Of a DNA stretch of 64,000 nt, positions 26,155 to 34,808 are shown in pieces. The notes under the pieces were generated by a model. It was not told the origin of the DNA and searched no databases. It saw only the letters and a program-made list of their open reading frames with translations. The first letter of the stretch is position 1. Every line of letters starts with the position of its first letter. The DNA is from Sphingopyxis sp. (lineage in GTDB: Bacteria > Pseudomonadota > Alphaproteobacteria > Sphingomonadales > Sphingomonadaceae): positions 62,001-126,000 of the forward strand of contig NVXM01000008.1 in the NCBI GenBank assembly GCA_002733865.1, read 5' to 3'. The position numbers and the translations under genes were made by a program.

Positions 26155-26170
26155 TTAAATGGTGGATAAC
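26155..26170. promoter_or_regulatory. Possible CtrA binding site
   Basis: TTAA-N7-ATAAC on the plus strand, one base off the CtrA consensus TTAA-N7-TTAAC. It lies between rcdA and the YdcH-type gene. CtrA control of cell-cycle genes is known in alphaproteobacteria. Short AT-rich matches are frequent, so this is tentative. Confidence 0.35.
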
Positions 26171-26210
26171 ATTGGTTAATGTCCGGCGAGGCCGCAGAAC
26201 AGCGGGTGGT

Positions 26211-26414
26211 TCAGGCAATGATGTCGGGAATCAGCTGGTTCTCGAGCAAAATGATACGATCGCGCAGCTGCAATTTTCTTTTCTTCAGTCGCGCCGTCCG
26301 CAGCTGATCCGGATTGCCCGCTTCGACCAGCGCCGCAATCGCCTCGTCGAGATCCCGATGCTCAATTTTCAGCAGCTCAATCCGTGTTTGCAACTCTTCA
26401 TCGCTCATCGCCAT
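26211..26414 (-). CDS. YdcH/DUF465 family small helical protein
   Basis: A 67-residue protein with the DUF465 pattern of two helices. The first carries a run of acidic and basic residues (IELLKIEHRDLDEAIAALV) and the second ends LKKRKLQLRDRIILLENQ. Family members are short coiled-coil proteins of unknown role. A second ATG two codons downstream is possible. It reads toward rcdA and is divergent from a second DUF465 gene at 26592. Confidence 0.8.
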   Translation of the reverse strand: MAMSDEELQTRIELLKIEHRDLDEAIAALVEAGNPDQLRTARLKKRKLQLRDRIILLENQLIPDIIA

Positions 26415-26591
26415 TCCGGATCAATCTCCCCCTTGCGTGACCGCAACAAATTTGTAATCTTAACCCTATTCATGGTGCAAGTCTAAACCAAGACAATTTA
26501 ATCATGAAGCTTACGCCCATTGGCGTACAACGCAGGAAAAGGAGCCTTAATCCTCGTTCATTTTCAAAAACTACATTTTGAGGAGACTTTA

Positions 26592-26744
26592 ATGATTCAG
26601 AATCACAGGTCAGCATTGCGCGAAAAGCATGAAGCGCTGGAACGCAAGATCAACGAAGAAGAAACGCGCCCCCTTCCCGACACGATTCGAATCCATAGTC
26701 TCAAGAAGCAAAAGCTCCGACTGAAACAGGAACTTATGAACTAG
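26592..26744 (+). CDS. YdcH/DUF465 family small helical protein
   Basis: A 50-residue DUF465-type protein with SALREKHEALERKINEE and IHSLKKQKLRLKQEL, the same two-helix layout as the divergent gene at 26211. The start is fixed by GAGGAG eight bases upstream; the frame's upstream part has no ribosome site. It probably forms a coiled-coil homo- or hetero-dimer. The function is unknown. Confidence 0.8.
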   Translation: MIQNHRSALREKHEALERKINEEETRPLPDTIRIHSLKKQKLRLKQELMN

Positions 26745-26855
26745 CCGAGGGACGGCAACGGCGACGCGACTGGCCCCGCACCATTAAAATCGGTTTTCGC
26801 ACAAGATTGATTTTTCAACGTCGCTCTTATGCGGCCTTTCTGCTAGGCCTAAATA

Positions 26856-29138
26856 ATGCCAGCCACTAATCCCTCAAGCACCAAGACTGCTCGCAATATA
26901 TTGACCGGCCTGCGATCGATCATGGCTTCGCGCGGCAATGCGCAGGTCAAGTTGAACCAAGTGGTCAACACGATCGCGGACGCGGTCAATAGCGAGGTCT
27001 GCTCGATATATCTGCTCCGTGGGGGCGTGCTGGAACTATTTGCTACCCGCGGCCTGAATGCCGAGGCGGTTCATGTCACAAAGCTCGCCGTCGGCGAAGG
27101 CCTGACCGGCTATATCGCCAAGAATGTCGAGACATTGAATCTGGACGAGGCCGCGAGCCACCCTGATTTCCAGTATCACCCGGAAACTGGCGAAGAAAAA
27201 TTTCACAGCTTTGCCGGTGTGCCGATCATCCGGAATCAGCAATCGATCGGTGTTTTATGTGCGCAGCATGTCGAACCGCGCCGCTATTCCGAAGAAGAGA
27301 TTGAAGCCTTTCAGACAGCGGCCATGGTGTTGTCGGAGCTGATTTCCAGCGCCGAATTTGTCGATGACAATCTGGCGGAGGAGACCGCCTCGATGGATAA
27401 TGGCTCCACTCGCCTGAGCGGCCTGCAACTGGTCAAGGGCAAGGCCAGCGGTCATGCGGTATTCCATCAGCCGAGAGTGAAAATCGAGCATACCGTAGCC
27501 GAAGACATCGAGGCCGAGCGGCACCGGGTCTATTCGGCGTTCGACAAGATGCGCGATCAGATCGATCAGATGACCAGCCAAGCGGAATTTGGCGTTGGCG
27601 GGGAGCATGAGGAAGTGCTCCAGACCTACAAGATGTTTGCCTATGACGAGGGCTGGAGCCGGCGCATCAACGAGGCAATCGACAGCGGCCTGACCGCCGA
27701 GGCTGCGATCGAACGGGTCCAGCAACATACACGCATGCGGATGCGGCAGATTGACGATCCGCTGTTGGCGGAACGGATGCACGATCTGGAAGACCTCGCC
27801 AACCGGCTGTTGCGCATCGTTTCCGGACAAATGGGTACAGCGGCAAAAATGGGATTGCGGCAGGACACGATCCTGATAGCGCGCAATCTGGGGCCTGCCG
27901 AGCTGCTGGAATATGACCGGCGGCGGTTAAAGGGCGTTGTTCTGGAGGAAGGCTCGCTAACCGCCCATGTCACGATCATCGCGCGCGCAATGGGCATCCC
28001 GATATTGGGACAGGTCAAGACTATCCGGCAAGTGGTGCGGGAAGACGATCATCTGCTGCTCAACGTCGACGACAATGCGCTGTTTGTCAGGCCCAGCTCG
28101 TCCGTCGAGGAGGCGTTTGAAGCCCAGCTGGAACTGAGCCAGAAAAAACGGGCCGCCTATTCGGAATTGCGCGACAAGGAAGCGGTTACCAAGGACGGCG
28201 TGCGGATCACCGTCAATATCAATGCCGGCCTGCGGGACGACATGGGTCTGCTCAACCTGACGGGCGCCGACGGCATCGGACTGTTTCGGACCGAATTTCA
28301 GTTTCTGGTCGCTGCGACCATGCCCGGCCGGGCGGGGCAGACGCGTTTTTACCGCGATGTGCTGGACGCGGCCGGAGAAAAGTCGGTCATCTTCCGCACG
28401 GTGGATATCGGCGGCGACAAGCCGCTGCCCTATTTTCAGACCAGCGACGCCAGAGAAGATAATCCCGCGATGGGCTGGCGAGCGATCCGCATCGGGCTGG
28501 AACGCGATGCCCTGATGAAAGTGCAGGCGCGCGCGCTGCTGGAGGCAGCCGCCGGGCGGAAACTGAACGTCATGTTCCCGATGATCGCCGAGCCCTGGGA
28601 ATTCGATCAAGCCCGGGCGGTCTTCGAAAGCCAGCGCGCCTATCTGCACAGCCAGAAAAAACGGCTGCCGACAGTGATCCGCTATGGCGCGATGCTGGAA
28701 GTCCCTGCCCTAGCCGAATGTCTCGACCTGATGGCAGATCGACTCGATTTCCTGTCGATCGGAACCAATGATCTCACCCAGTTTCTGTTTGCCGCTGACC
28801 GCAGCAATCCGAAACTGGCCGAACGGTTTGACTGGATGAGCCCGGCCATTCTCAGATTTTTGGCCCGTGCAGCGGAAAATGCCGCCCGGTACGATATTCC
28901 GCTCAGTGTGTGCGGAGAAATGGGTGGTCGGCCTTTGGATGCTCTGGCTCTGCTGGGTCTGGGCATCCGCAGTTTGTCGATCACGCCCGCTTCGGTAGGA
29001 CCGATCAAGGCTATGGTCCGGTCGCTCGATCTGGGTCAAGCGACGACGGAAATGGCGGCGATTTTGAAGGAAGCGCCCGCCGAACCCAGACAAAGGCTGG
29101 AGCAATGGGCAAATGAGGGCGATGTCGATCTAGGCTGA
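26856..29138 (+). CDS. ptsP: EI-Ntr, phosphoenolpyruvate-protein phosphotransferase PtsP
   Basis: A 760-residue first component of the nitrogen phosphotransferase system. The N-terminal GAF domain (about 10-165) is the part that senses glutamine or other ligands in homologues. The EI HPr-binding and phosphohistidine region follows, with active-site His371 in GSLTAHVTIIARAMGIP. The PEP-binding barrel (about 440-740) has GADGIGLFRTEF and LSIGTNDLTQF. It passes phosphate to NPr and EIIA-Ntr, which link nitrogen state to regulation. It is followed by the RodZ-like gene. Confidence 0.95.
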   Translation: MPATNPSSTKTARNILTGLRSIMASRGNAQVKLNQVVNTIADAVNSEVCSIYLLRGGVLELFATRGLNAEAVHVTKLAVGEGLTGYIAKNVETLNLDEAASHPDFQYHPETGEEKFHSFAGVPIIRNQQSIGVLCAQHVEPRRYSEEEIEAFQTAAMVLSELISSAEFVDDNLAEETASMDNGSTRLSGLQLVKGKASGHAVFHQPRVKIEHTVAEDIEAERHRVYSAFDKMRDQIDQMTSQAEFGVGGEHEEVLQTYKMFAYDEGWSRRINEAIDSGLTAEAAIERVQQHTRMRMRQIDDPLLAERMHDLEDLANRLLRIVSGQMGTAAKMGLRQDTILIARNLGPAELLEYDRRRLKGVVLEEGSLTAHVTIIARAMGIPILGQVKTIRQVVREDDHLLLNVDDNALFVRPSSSVEEAFEAQLELSQKKRAAYSELRDKEAVTKDGVRITVNINAGLRDDMGLLNLTGADGIGLFRTEFQFLVAATMPGRAGQTRFYRDVLDAAGEKSVIFRTVDIGGDKPLPYFQTSDAREDNPAMGWRAIRIGLERDALMKVQARALLEAAAGRKLNVMFPMIAEPWEFDQARAVFESQRAYLHSQKKRLPTVIRYGAMLEVPALAECLDLMADRLDFLSIGTNDLTQFLFAADRSNPKLAERFDWMSPAILRFLARAAENAARYDIPLSVCGEMGGRPLDALALLGLGIRSLSITPASVGPIKAMVRSLDLGQATTEMAAILKEAPAEPRQRLEQWANEGDVDLG

Positions 29139-29164
29139 CCGACCGGAAAATTTCGACGGTCCTG

Positions 29165-29219
29165 TGCTAACAGGGTAAATCCATGTTAAGAACGTAAATC
29201 TGTGTTAATAACGTAAAAT
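29165..29219. repeat. 19-bp tandem repeat array (TGYTAA/GTAAATC units)
   Basis: The unit GTAAATC-NN-TGTTAA-NAAC is repeated at a 19-base period. TGCTAA stands at 29165 and TGTTAA at 29184 and 29203, while GTAAA stands at 29175, 29194 and 29213. Two full copies are 29175-29193 and 29194-29212, with partial copies on both sides. The array lies 115-170 bases before the RodZ-like start and looks like an iterated protein-binding site. Confidence 0.7.
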
Positions 29220-29333
29220 GCAGCACCCTAGCCATGATAGCCATTGACATTTGCTGCCCAAACTGGCTTTTTTCCAACGAAATCCGGGGAATGCGAAAAG
29301 GGTCGCAAATTGATCCGGCCAAGGGAGTATTGA

Positions 29334-30170
29334 GTGGCCGAAGAGTCCAATGACGAGGAAAATGTCGAGCTAAATCTCCAGAGTACGGGGGAAACATTAC
29401 GACGCGCGCGCGAGGAGAAAAATCTCTCGCTGGACGATATCGCCAAGGAAACCCGGATTCCGTACCGTCACCTGGAATCGATCGAAAACGGCGATTTTGA
29501 CGCGCTGCCTGGAAGGACCTATGCGATCGGATTTGCCAAGTCCTACGCGCGGTCGGTCGGGCTGGTGGACGCGACTATCGGCAGCCAGCTACGCGCGGAA
29601 ATGGAAGAGCAGGGTCTCGGCGCCTACCAACCTGAATCCAGCGGATACGCCCCGGCGAGCACGTCCAGTATTCCGCCGCTCTATCTGGTGTGGACCGCTG
29701 GTGCCATTGCTCTCCTCGTCCTCATCGGCTTTCTGGTCTGGCGCTCGTTCGTTCTCAATCCCGATGATCTGACACAGGTGGCCGACAGTGAAACGGCTGC
29801 GACAGCGCCATCGATTGAAACAGGCCCAGATGCCCAGACTGTCGCCGGGGCCGTTGCAACCCCACCAAGTGACGGCACCGTGATCCTCACAGCCACGGAA
29901 CCCGTCTGGATGAAAATCTATGACGCCGAGGGTAACCGCCTGTTCGAAGATGAGATGGCCGCCGGAGACACATTTACGGTTCCGGCTGACGCCGATGATC
30001 CGCAGATCCTGACCGGGCGCCCCGACGCGTTGACCGTGACCATAGATGGTCAGGTCGTCCCTCAACTGGGCACGGGAGAGCGGACCATCAAGGATGTCGG
30101 CGTGAGCGCAGCAGCATTGCTGGCGAGGCAGCAAGGCGAAGACCAGGCCGCTGATCAGTCGTCGGAATAG
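29334..30170 (+). CDS. RodZ-like helix-turn-helix membrane protein
   Basis: A 278-residue protein with the RodZ layout. A cytoplasmic XRE-type helix-turn-helix (about 17-85, ETLRRAREEKNLSLDDIAKE) is followed by one transmembrane helix (about 116-138) and a periplasmic DUF4115 domain (about 185-260). RodZ links MreB to cell-wall synthesis and shape. It starts with GTG preceded by AAGGGAG six bases upstream. A 19-bp repeat array lies upstream. It is probably cotranscribed with cpoB, tilS and perhaps ftsH. Confidence 0.85.
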   Translation: MAEESNDEENVELNLQSTGETLRRAREEKNLSLDDIAKETRIPYRHLESIENGDFDALPGRTYAIGFAKSYARSVGLVDATIGSQLRAEMEEQGLGAYQPESSGYAPASTSSIPPLYLVWTAGAIALLVLIGFLVWRSFVLNPDDLTQVADSETAATAPSIETGPDAQTVAGAVATPPSDGTVILTATEPVWMKIYDAEGNRLFEDEMAAGDTFTVPADADDPQILTGRPDALTVTIDGQVVPQLGTGERTIKDVGVSAAALLARQQGEDQAADQSSE

Positions 30171-30290
30171 CGAACGCCTTCCCCGGTGACGCCGCTCCAA
30201 ACGGTTGGCCAGGACCGATTGCCTCGCACAATTTTGTTTACTTTTCAGCCTGATATATGGTTATCATATCGGGCATCAGCGGAGGCCATG

Positions 30291-31163
30291 ATGAAGACAT
30301 TCGGTATTACTATCCTGCTCACCAGCCTGTTGATCGGCACGCCAGCAGCGGCACAGAACGCAAATGTCGACAAACGTGTCGATCGGCTTGAGCAAGAAAT
30401 GCGCGCCGTCCAGCGCAAAGTTTTCCAAGGGGGGTCAACGCGTTATTTCGAACCCGAAATAGCGGCCGAAAAGCCGACCACCTCGCCAACGAACACGATC
30501 ACCACTTCGGCTGTCACCGACTTGATTGCCAGAGTTGATGCGCTGGAAGCCAGCCTGGCGAACCTCACCGGGCAAGTTGAGCAAAATGGCTATCGTCTGA
30601 AAAAGATCGAAGACCAGTTGGCGGCGGCAGAGACTCCGACCGTGAGCGCTGGGCCAACGGCTGCCGTGGGATCAGCTCAGGCTGCTGCGGCAAAGGCGTC
30701 GGCAGCGGAAGAGGCAACGCCGGATCCAGACCGGGTTGCCGGTGTCGCAGCGATTGTCATGCCGGACACCGGCGATGCTGTTGAAAACGCCTATATTTAC
30801 GGCTATCGCCTGTGGGACGCCAAATTCTATCCGGAAGCGCAAGCGCAGCTGAAGAAAGTAGTGGCGGAGCATCCCGAGCATGCGCGGGCGAGCTTTGCCC
30901 AGAACTTGCTGGGCCGTGCCTATCTGGATGACAAGAAACCGGCGCTGGCTTCGGTAGCCTTGTATGAAAATTACCAGAAAAGGCCGCGCGGCGAACGCGC
31001 ACCGGACAGCCTGTATTATCTGAGCACGGCGCTGGTGCAGCTGAACAAGAAAGAAGACGCGTGCCGGGTGCTGGCGGAAATGCAGGATGTCTATCCCGAA
31101 GTGGCCAGTGGCCGACTTGCTGAGCGCGTGACATCGGGCAAGGCTGCCGCCAACTGTAAATAG
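30291..31163 (+). CDS. cpoB: Tol-Pal accessory protein CpoB/YbgF
   Basis: A 290-residue periplasmic protein. It has a signal peptide (about 1-19, AAAQ), an N-terminal coiled coil (DKRVDRLEQEMRAVQRKVFQ) and a second coil (about 75-110). C-terminal TPR-like repeats (about 160-285) include AYIYGYRLWDAKFYPEAQAQ. CpoB coordinates Tol function with peptidoglycan synthesis. GGAG six bases before ATG 30291 favours it over ATG 30288. Here it is separated from tolQRAB-pal (59.9-63.8 kb); many genomes have it beside pal. Confidence 0.85.
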   Translation: MKTFGITILLTSLLIGTPAAAQNANVDKRVDRLEQEMRAVQRKVFQGGSTRYFEPEIAAEKPTTSPTNTITTSAVTDLIARVDALEASLANLTGQVEQNGYRLKKIEDQLAAAETPTVSAGPTAAVGSAQAAAAKASAAEEATPDPDRVAGVAAIVMPDTGDAVENAYIYGYRLWDAKFYPEAQAQLKKVVAEHPEHARASFAQNLLGRAYLDDKKPALASVALYENYQKRPRGERAPDSLYYLSTALVQLNKKEDACRVLAEMQDVYPEVASGRLAERVTSGKAAANCK

Positions 31164-31166
31164 AAT

Positions 31167-32120
31167 ATGGTCGATGCTGCGGCCTCGTTCGACAGACGGT
31201 TTATGGCGGCGCTGGCTCGGCTGATCCCCGACATGGAATCGAAAGGCCAAAAGCTCGGACTTGCGGTTTCCGGGGGCCCCGACAGCGTGGCGCTCTTGTT
31301 GCTTGCCTGGCGGTCTTGCCCCGGCCAGATTGCGGCAGCGACCGTCGATCACGGCCTGCGCCCTGCCGCCCGCGAAGAAGCGGAATTTGTCGCATCTTTA
31401 TGTCGCCAGCACGGTATTGCGCATGAAATCTTGCGCCCCGCCGCCCCGATCCGCGGCAGCATTCAGAGCACAGCCAGACGCGTACGCTACGAGTTGCTGA
31501 ACGGCTGGATGCGGCAGAATGATATCGACTGGCTGGCCACGGCCCATCACGCCGATGATCAGCTGGAAACGATGATCATGCGGATCCTGCGCGGCAGCGG
31601 CGTCGACGGCTTGTCGGGAATTCGGGAAAAACGGGATAATATCATCCGCCCCCTGCTCGACGTTCAAAAGTCGGAACTGATTTCTTATGTTGCCGGTCAT
31701 GGCATCTCCCCGGTCGATGATCCGTCCAATCGCGATCAAGGCTATGATCGCGTCCGGGTGCGCAAGGCTCTGGAGGAGCTCGGTGGATTTGACACGCGGC
31801 TCGCCAGCCAGAGCGCAGGCGCCTTGAGCGACGCGCGTGAAGCGATCGAGTGGATGGTTGAGCGGCTGGCAGCCGAGCATATCGTCACCTCTGATACCGG
31901 CTGCACATTCTCACAGGCCCCCTATCCCCGCGAAATTCAGCGCCGGCTGTTGCTCAAATGCCTGCATATATGCGAACCCACATTGGCACCGCGCGGGAGC
32001 CAGATTGATCAGACCTTGCTGGCGCTGAAAAAGGGACAGACCGTCACGCTCGGCAATATTCTGTGCGAGGGGGGCGATATCTGGCGCTTTCAGCCTGCGC
32101 CAGCGCGGCGGAACGGCTGA
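31167..32120 (+). CDS. tilS: tRNA(Ile)-lysidine synthetase TilS
   Basis: A 317-residue N-type ATP pyrophosphatase with the P-loop SGGPDS (35-40), the VDHGLRPAAREEAEF segment and HHADDQLETMIMRILRGSG. It adds lysine to C34 of the CAU-anticodon isoleucine tRNA so that it reads AUA. The length fits the short alphaproteobacterial form. It starts 3 bases after the cpoB stop and is followed by ftsH at 32289. Confidence 0.94.
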   Translation: MVDAAASFDRRFMAALARLIPDMESKGQKLGLAVSGGPDSVALLLLAWRSCPGQIAAATVDHGLRPAAREEAEFVASLCRQHGIAHEILRPAAPIRGSIQSTARRVRYELLNGWMRQNDIDWLATAHHADDQLETMIMRILRGSGVDGLSGIREKRDNIIRPLLDVQKSELISYVAGHGISPVDDPSNRDQGYDRVRVRKALEELGGFDTRLASQSAGALSDAREAIEWMVERLAAEHIVTSDTGCTFSQAPYPREIQRRLLLKCLHICEPTLAPRGSQIDQTLLALKKGQTVTLGNILCEGGDIWRFQPAPARRNG

Positions 32121-32288
32121 AATCCCGCTAGCTGCCAATATCGTGAAGCCGTCCGTTAACTGTGATCGGGAAAAACATTGGCCTGTATATTGTCATCTGT
32201 GGCAAAAGGCCTATCTTTAGTGGAATGACAAAATCGCGGCGACAGGTCCAACACCCGCAGCGACAATGATGACAGGACAAGATGCCCC

Positions 32289-34244
32289 ATGAATGACGAA
32301 CAGGATCCAAAAGAAAACCCGTGGATGAAAAGCATGGTCATCTGGGCCGGCGTTATCATCGCGCTTCTGCTGACCGTTTCGATGTTTGGCGCTGGCGCCG
32401 CTTCCGATTCCGGGTCAGCAATCAGCTATTCTTCGTTCCGCAACAAGGTCGAAGAGGGCAGCGTGAAAAGCGTCGCCATCGCCCCGGACAAGATCACCGG
32501 CGAGCTGACCAATGGCGACATGTTCTCAACCACGCCGGTTGGCAGCGATCCGTCGCTGGTCACATTGCTCGATGAAAAAGGCGTGGAATATAGCGGCAAG
32601 CCACAGGAACAGGCCAGCATCTGGCAGATCATTCTGGTCCAGTCCCTGCCCTTCCTGCTGATTCTCGGCATCGCCTTTTTTGTGCTGCGCCAGATGCAGA
32701 AAAGCAGCGGCTCCGGCGCGATGGGCTTCGGCAAGTCGAAGGCCAAGCTGCTGACCGAAAAGCAGGGCAAGGTTACCTTTCAGGATGTCGCCGGGATTGA
32801 TGAAGCCCGCGAAGAGCTGGAAGAGATTGTCGAATTTCTGAAAAACCCCGGACGGTTCGCCAAGCTTGGCGGCCAGATTCCGAAGGGCGCGCTGCTGGTC
32901 GGCTCACCCGGTACCGGTAAAACGCTTCTCGCGCGCGCCATTGCGGGCGAAGCCGGCGTGCCCTTTTTCTCCATCTCCGGTTCCGACTTTGTCGAAATGT
33001 TTGTCGGTGTCGGTGCTAGCCGTGTCCGCGACATGTTCGAGCAGGCGAAGAAAAACGCGCCGTGCATCGTCTTCATCGATGAAATCGACGCGGTCGGTCG
33101 CCATCGCGGCGCCGGTCTCGGCAACGGCAATGACGAGCGCGAACAGACGCTGAACCAGCTGCTGGTAGAGATGGACGGTTTTGAGGCGAATGAAGGCATC
33201 ATCATCATCGCTGCCACCAACCGGCCCGACGTGCTTGACCCTGCGCTGCTGCGTCCCGGCCGTTTTGACCGTCAGGTCGTCGTGCCACGCCCCGATATCG
33301 AAGGCCGCGAGAAGATCCTGGCCGTGCACATGAAAAAAGTGCCGCTGGCGCCCGATGTTGATGCCCGCACGATTGCGCGCGGTACGCCCGGCTTCTCCGG
33401 TGCCGATCTGGCCAATCTGGTCAACGAGGCAGCGCTGATGGCAGCCCGTCGCGGCAAGCGGATGGTCGCGATGAGCGAGTTCGAGGATGCCAAGGACAAG
33501 GTCATGATGGGCACCGAGCGCAAGTCGATGGTGATGACCGATGACGAGAAGAAGATGACCGCCTATCACGAAGCGGGTCATGCGATTGTCTCGATTCACG
33601 AAGAAGCGTCTGATCCGATCCACAAGGCGACGATCATTCCGCGCGGTCGTGCCCTCGGTATGGTCATGCGCCTGCCGGAGCGGGACAACTACAGCTATCA
33701 CCGCGACAAGATGCACGCCAATATGGCGGTATCCATGGGTGGACGCGTCGCCGAAGAAATCATCTTCGGCTATGACAAAGTGTCATCAGGCGCTTCCAGC
33801 GATATCCAATATGCGACCAAGCTTGCGCGCGACATGGTTACCCAATGGGGCATGTCGGACGAAATGGGGCCGCTGCAATATGAAGAAGAGCAAGGCGAAA
33901 CCTTCCTCGGCTATTCGCAGTCCCAGCGCGTTCATATGTCTGATGAAACCGCGAAGAAAATCGACCTGGAGATCCGCAAGCTGATCGACGACAGCTATAA
34001 TCGGGCGAAGCATCTGCTGACCAAGCATAATGATCAGCTGCATGCGCTTGCCAATGCATTGCTCGAATATGAGACGCTGTCGGGCGAGGAAATCGACGAA
34101 CTGGTCAAGAACGGCAAGTTCCACAGACCGGATGGTGGCGTGGTCAAGCCAGCTGCGGTTCCTACGGTCGGCGCTTCTATCCCGAAAGCGGGACGCAAGA
34201 AGAAGAAGGGACCGTTTAACGATCCCAAGCCGCAGGGCGCATAG
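32289..34244 (+). CDS. ftsH: ATP-dependent zinc metalloprotease FtsH
   Basis: A 651-residue membrane AAA protease. Two transmembrane helices (about 15-35 and 113-132) flank a small periplasmic domain. The AAA module has Walker A GSPGTGKT (205-212), Walker [10 protein letters not shown] and the second region of homology ([13 protein letters not shown]). The zinc protease site is HEAGH (427-431). FtsH degrades damaged membrane proteins and regulatory factors. The ribosome site is weak (no clear GGAG in the 12 bases before the ATG). A strong terminator follows at 34281. Confidence 0.96.
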   Translation: MNDEQDPKENPWMKSMVIWAGVIIALLLTVSMFGAGAASDSGSAISYSSFRNKVEEGSVKSVAIAPDKITGELTNGDMFSTTPVGSDPSLVTLLDEKGVEYSGKPQEQASIWQIILVQSLPFLLILGIAFFVLRQMQKSSGSGAMGFGKSKAKLLTEKQGKVTFQDVAGIDEAREELEEIVEFLKNPGRFAKLGGQIPKGALLVGSPGTGKTLLARAIAGEAGVPFFSISGSDFVEMFVGVGASRVRDMFEQAKKNAPCIVFIDEIDAVGRHRGAGLGNGNDEREQTLNQLLVEMDGFEANEGIIIIAATNRPDVLDPALLRPGRFDRQVVVPRPDIEGREKILAVHMKKVPLAPDVDARTIARGTPGFSGADLANLVNEAALMAARRGKRMVAMSEFEDAKDKVMMGTERKSMVMTDDEKKMTAYHEAGHAIVSIHEEASDPIHKATIIPRGRALGMVMRLPERDNYSYHRDKMHANMAVSMGGRVAEEIIFGYDKVSSGASSDIQYATKLARDMVTQWGMSDEMGPLQYEEEQGETFLGYSQSQRVHMSDETAKKIDLEIRKLIDDSYNRAKHLLTKHNDQLHALANALLEYETLSGEEIDELVKNGKFHRPDGGVVKPAAVPTVGASIPKAGRKKKKGPFNDPKPQGA

Positions 34245-34280
34245 TCGCCGGCACCCGGGACCGGCGCACAGAAGAACAAA

Positions 34281-34320
34281 GAAAAGGCCGCTCGGGATAT
34301 GTCCCGGCGGCCTTTTCTTT
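34281..34320 (+). terminator. Intrinsic terminator after ftsH
   Basis: The long hairpin has AAAAGGCCGC (34282-34291) pairing with GCGGCCTTTT (34307-34316). An inner stem CGGGA/TCCCG carries a TATG loop. T-runs follow. Because the arms are flanked by A and T runs it can also terminate minus-strand transcripts, such as rpoZ on the other side. Confidence 0.85.
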
Positions 34321-34353
34321 TACCTGAATGTCCAGCGCCGTAGCGCCGAATAG

Positions 34354-34701
34354 TTAGCGGCGGCCGTAATCTCCGGCAACGCCTGCGCTGCGCGGTGGGG
34401 CGGCAGCGGTCAGACGAAGCGCCTCCGCCGACTGGCTGATCGAACCGATTTCATCCGGCGTGTCATCATCATCGATGAGAACCTTCTGCAGCGACTGGGT
34501 CAGGCTTTCCTCCAGATCTTTCGGTTTCACGGTTTCTTCTGCGATTTCGCGCAGCGCAACCACCGGGTTTTTATCGCGATCGCGATCCACCGTCAGCTCA
34601 GCACCGCCTGAAATCTCACGTGCGCGCTGGGCAGCGAACAACACCAGATCAAACCGGTTTGTAACTTTATCAACGCAATCTTCAACCGTAACGCGAGCCA
34701 T
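34354..34701 (-). CDS. rpoZ: RNA polymerase omega subunit
   Basis: A 115-residue omega subunit, which helps assemble RNA polymerase and contributes to the ppGpp site. The N-terminal [20 protein letters not shown] and the QRAREISGG segment are diagnostic. GGAG six bases before ATG 34701 gives the start; a TTG/ATG further upstream in the frame lacks support. The C-terminal tail is longer and more variable, as in other sphingomonads. It is divergent from the phospholipase D gene. Confidence 0.94.
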   Translation of the reverse strand: MARVTVEDCVDKVTNRFDLVLFAAQRAREISGGAELTVDRDRDKNPVVALREIAEETVKPKDLEESLTQSLQKVLIDDDDTPDEIGSISQSAEALRLTAAAPPRSAGVAGDYGRR

Positions 34702-34808
34702 AAGGCGCTCCTGATTCTGCAAACTATTGGAAAAGAACCCTCCATCTAGGGAGAAATGCGGGATTTGTCAACAAATCCGGACTCACGCCCGCGCCGCAAT
34801 ACAATCTA

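Noticed and set aside
32277..32289. CCCCAT just before ftsH as a heat-shock sigma-32 -10 box
   Set aside because: The match overlaps the start codon itself and has no -35 partner at the right spacing.
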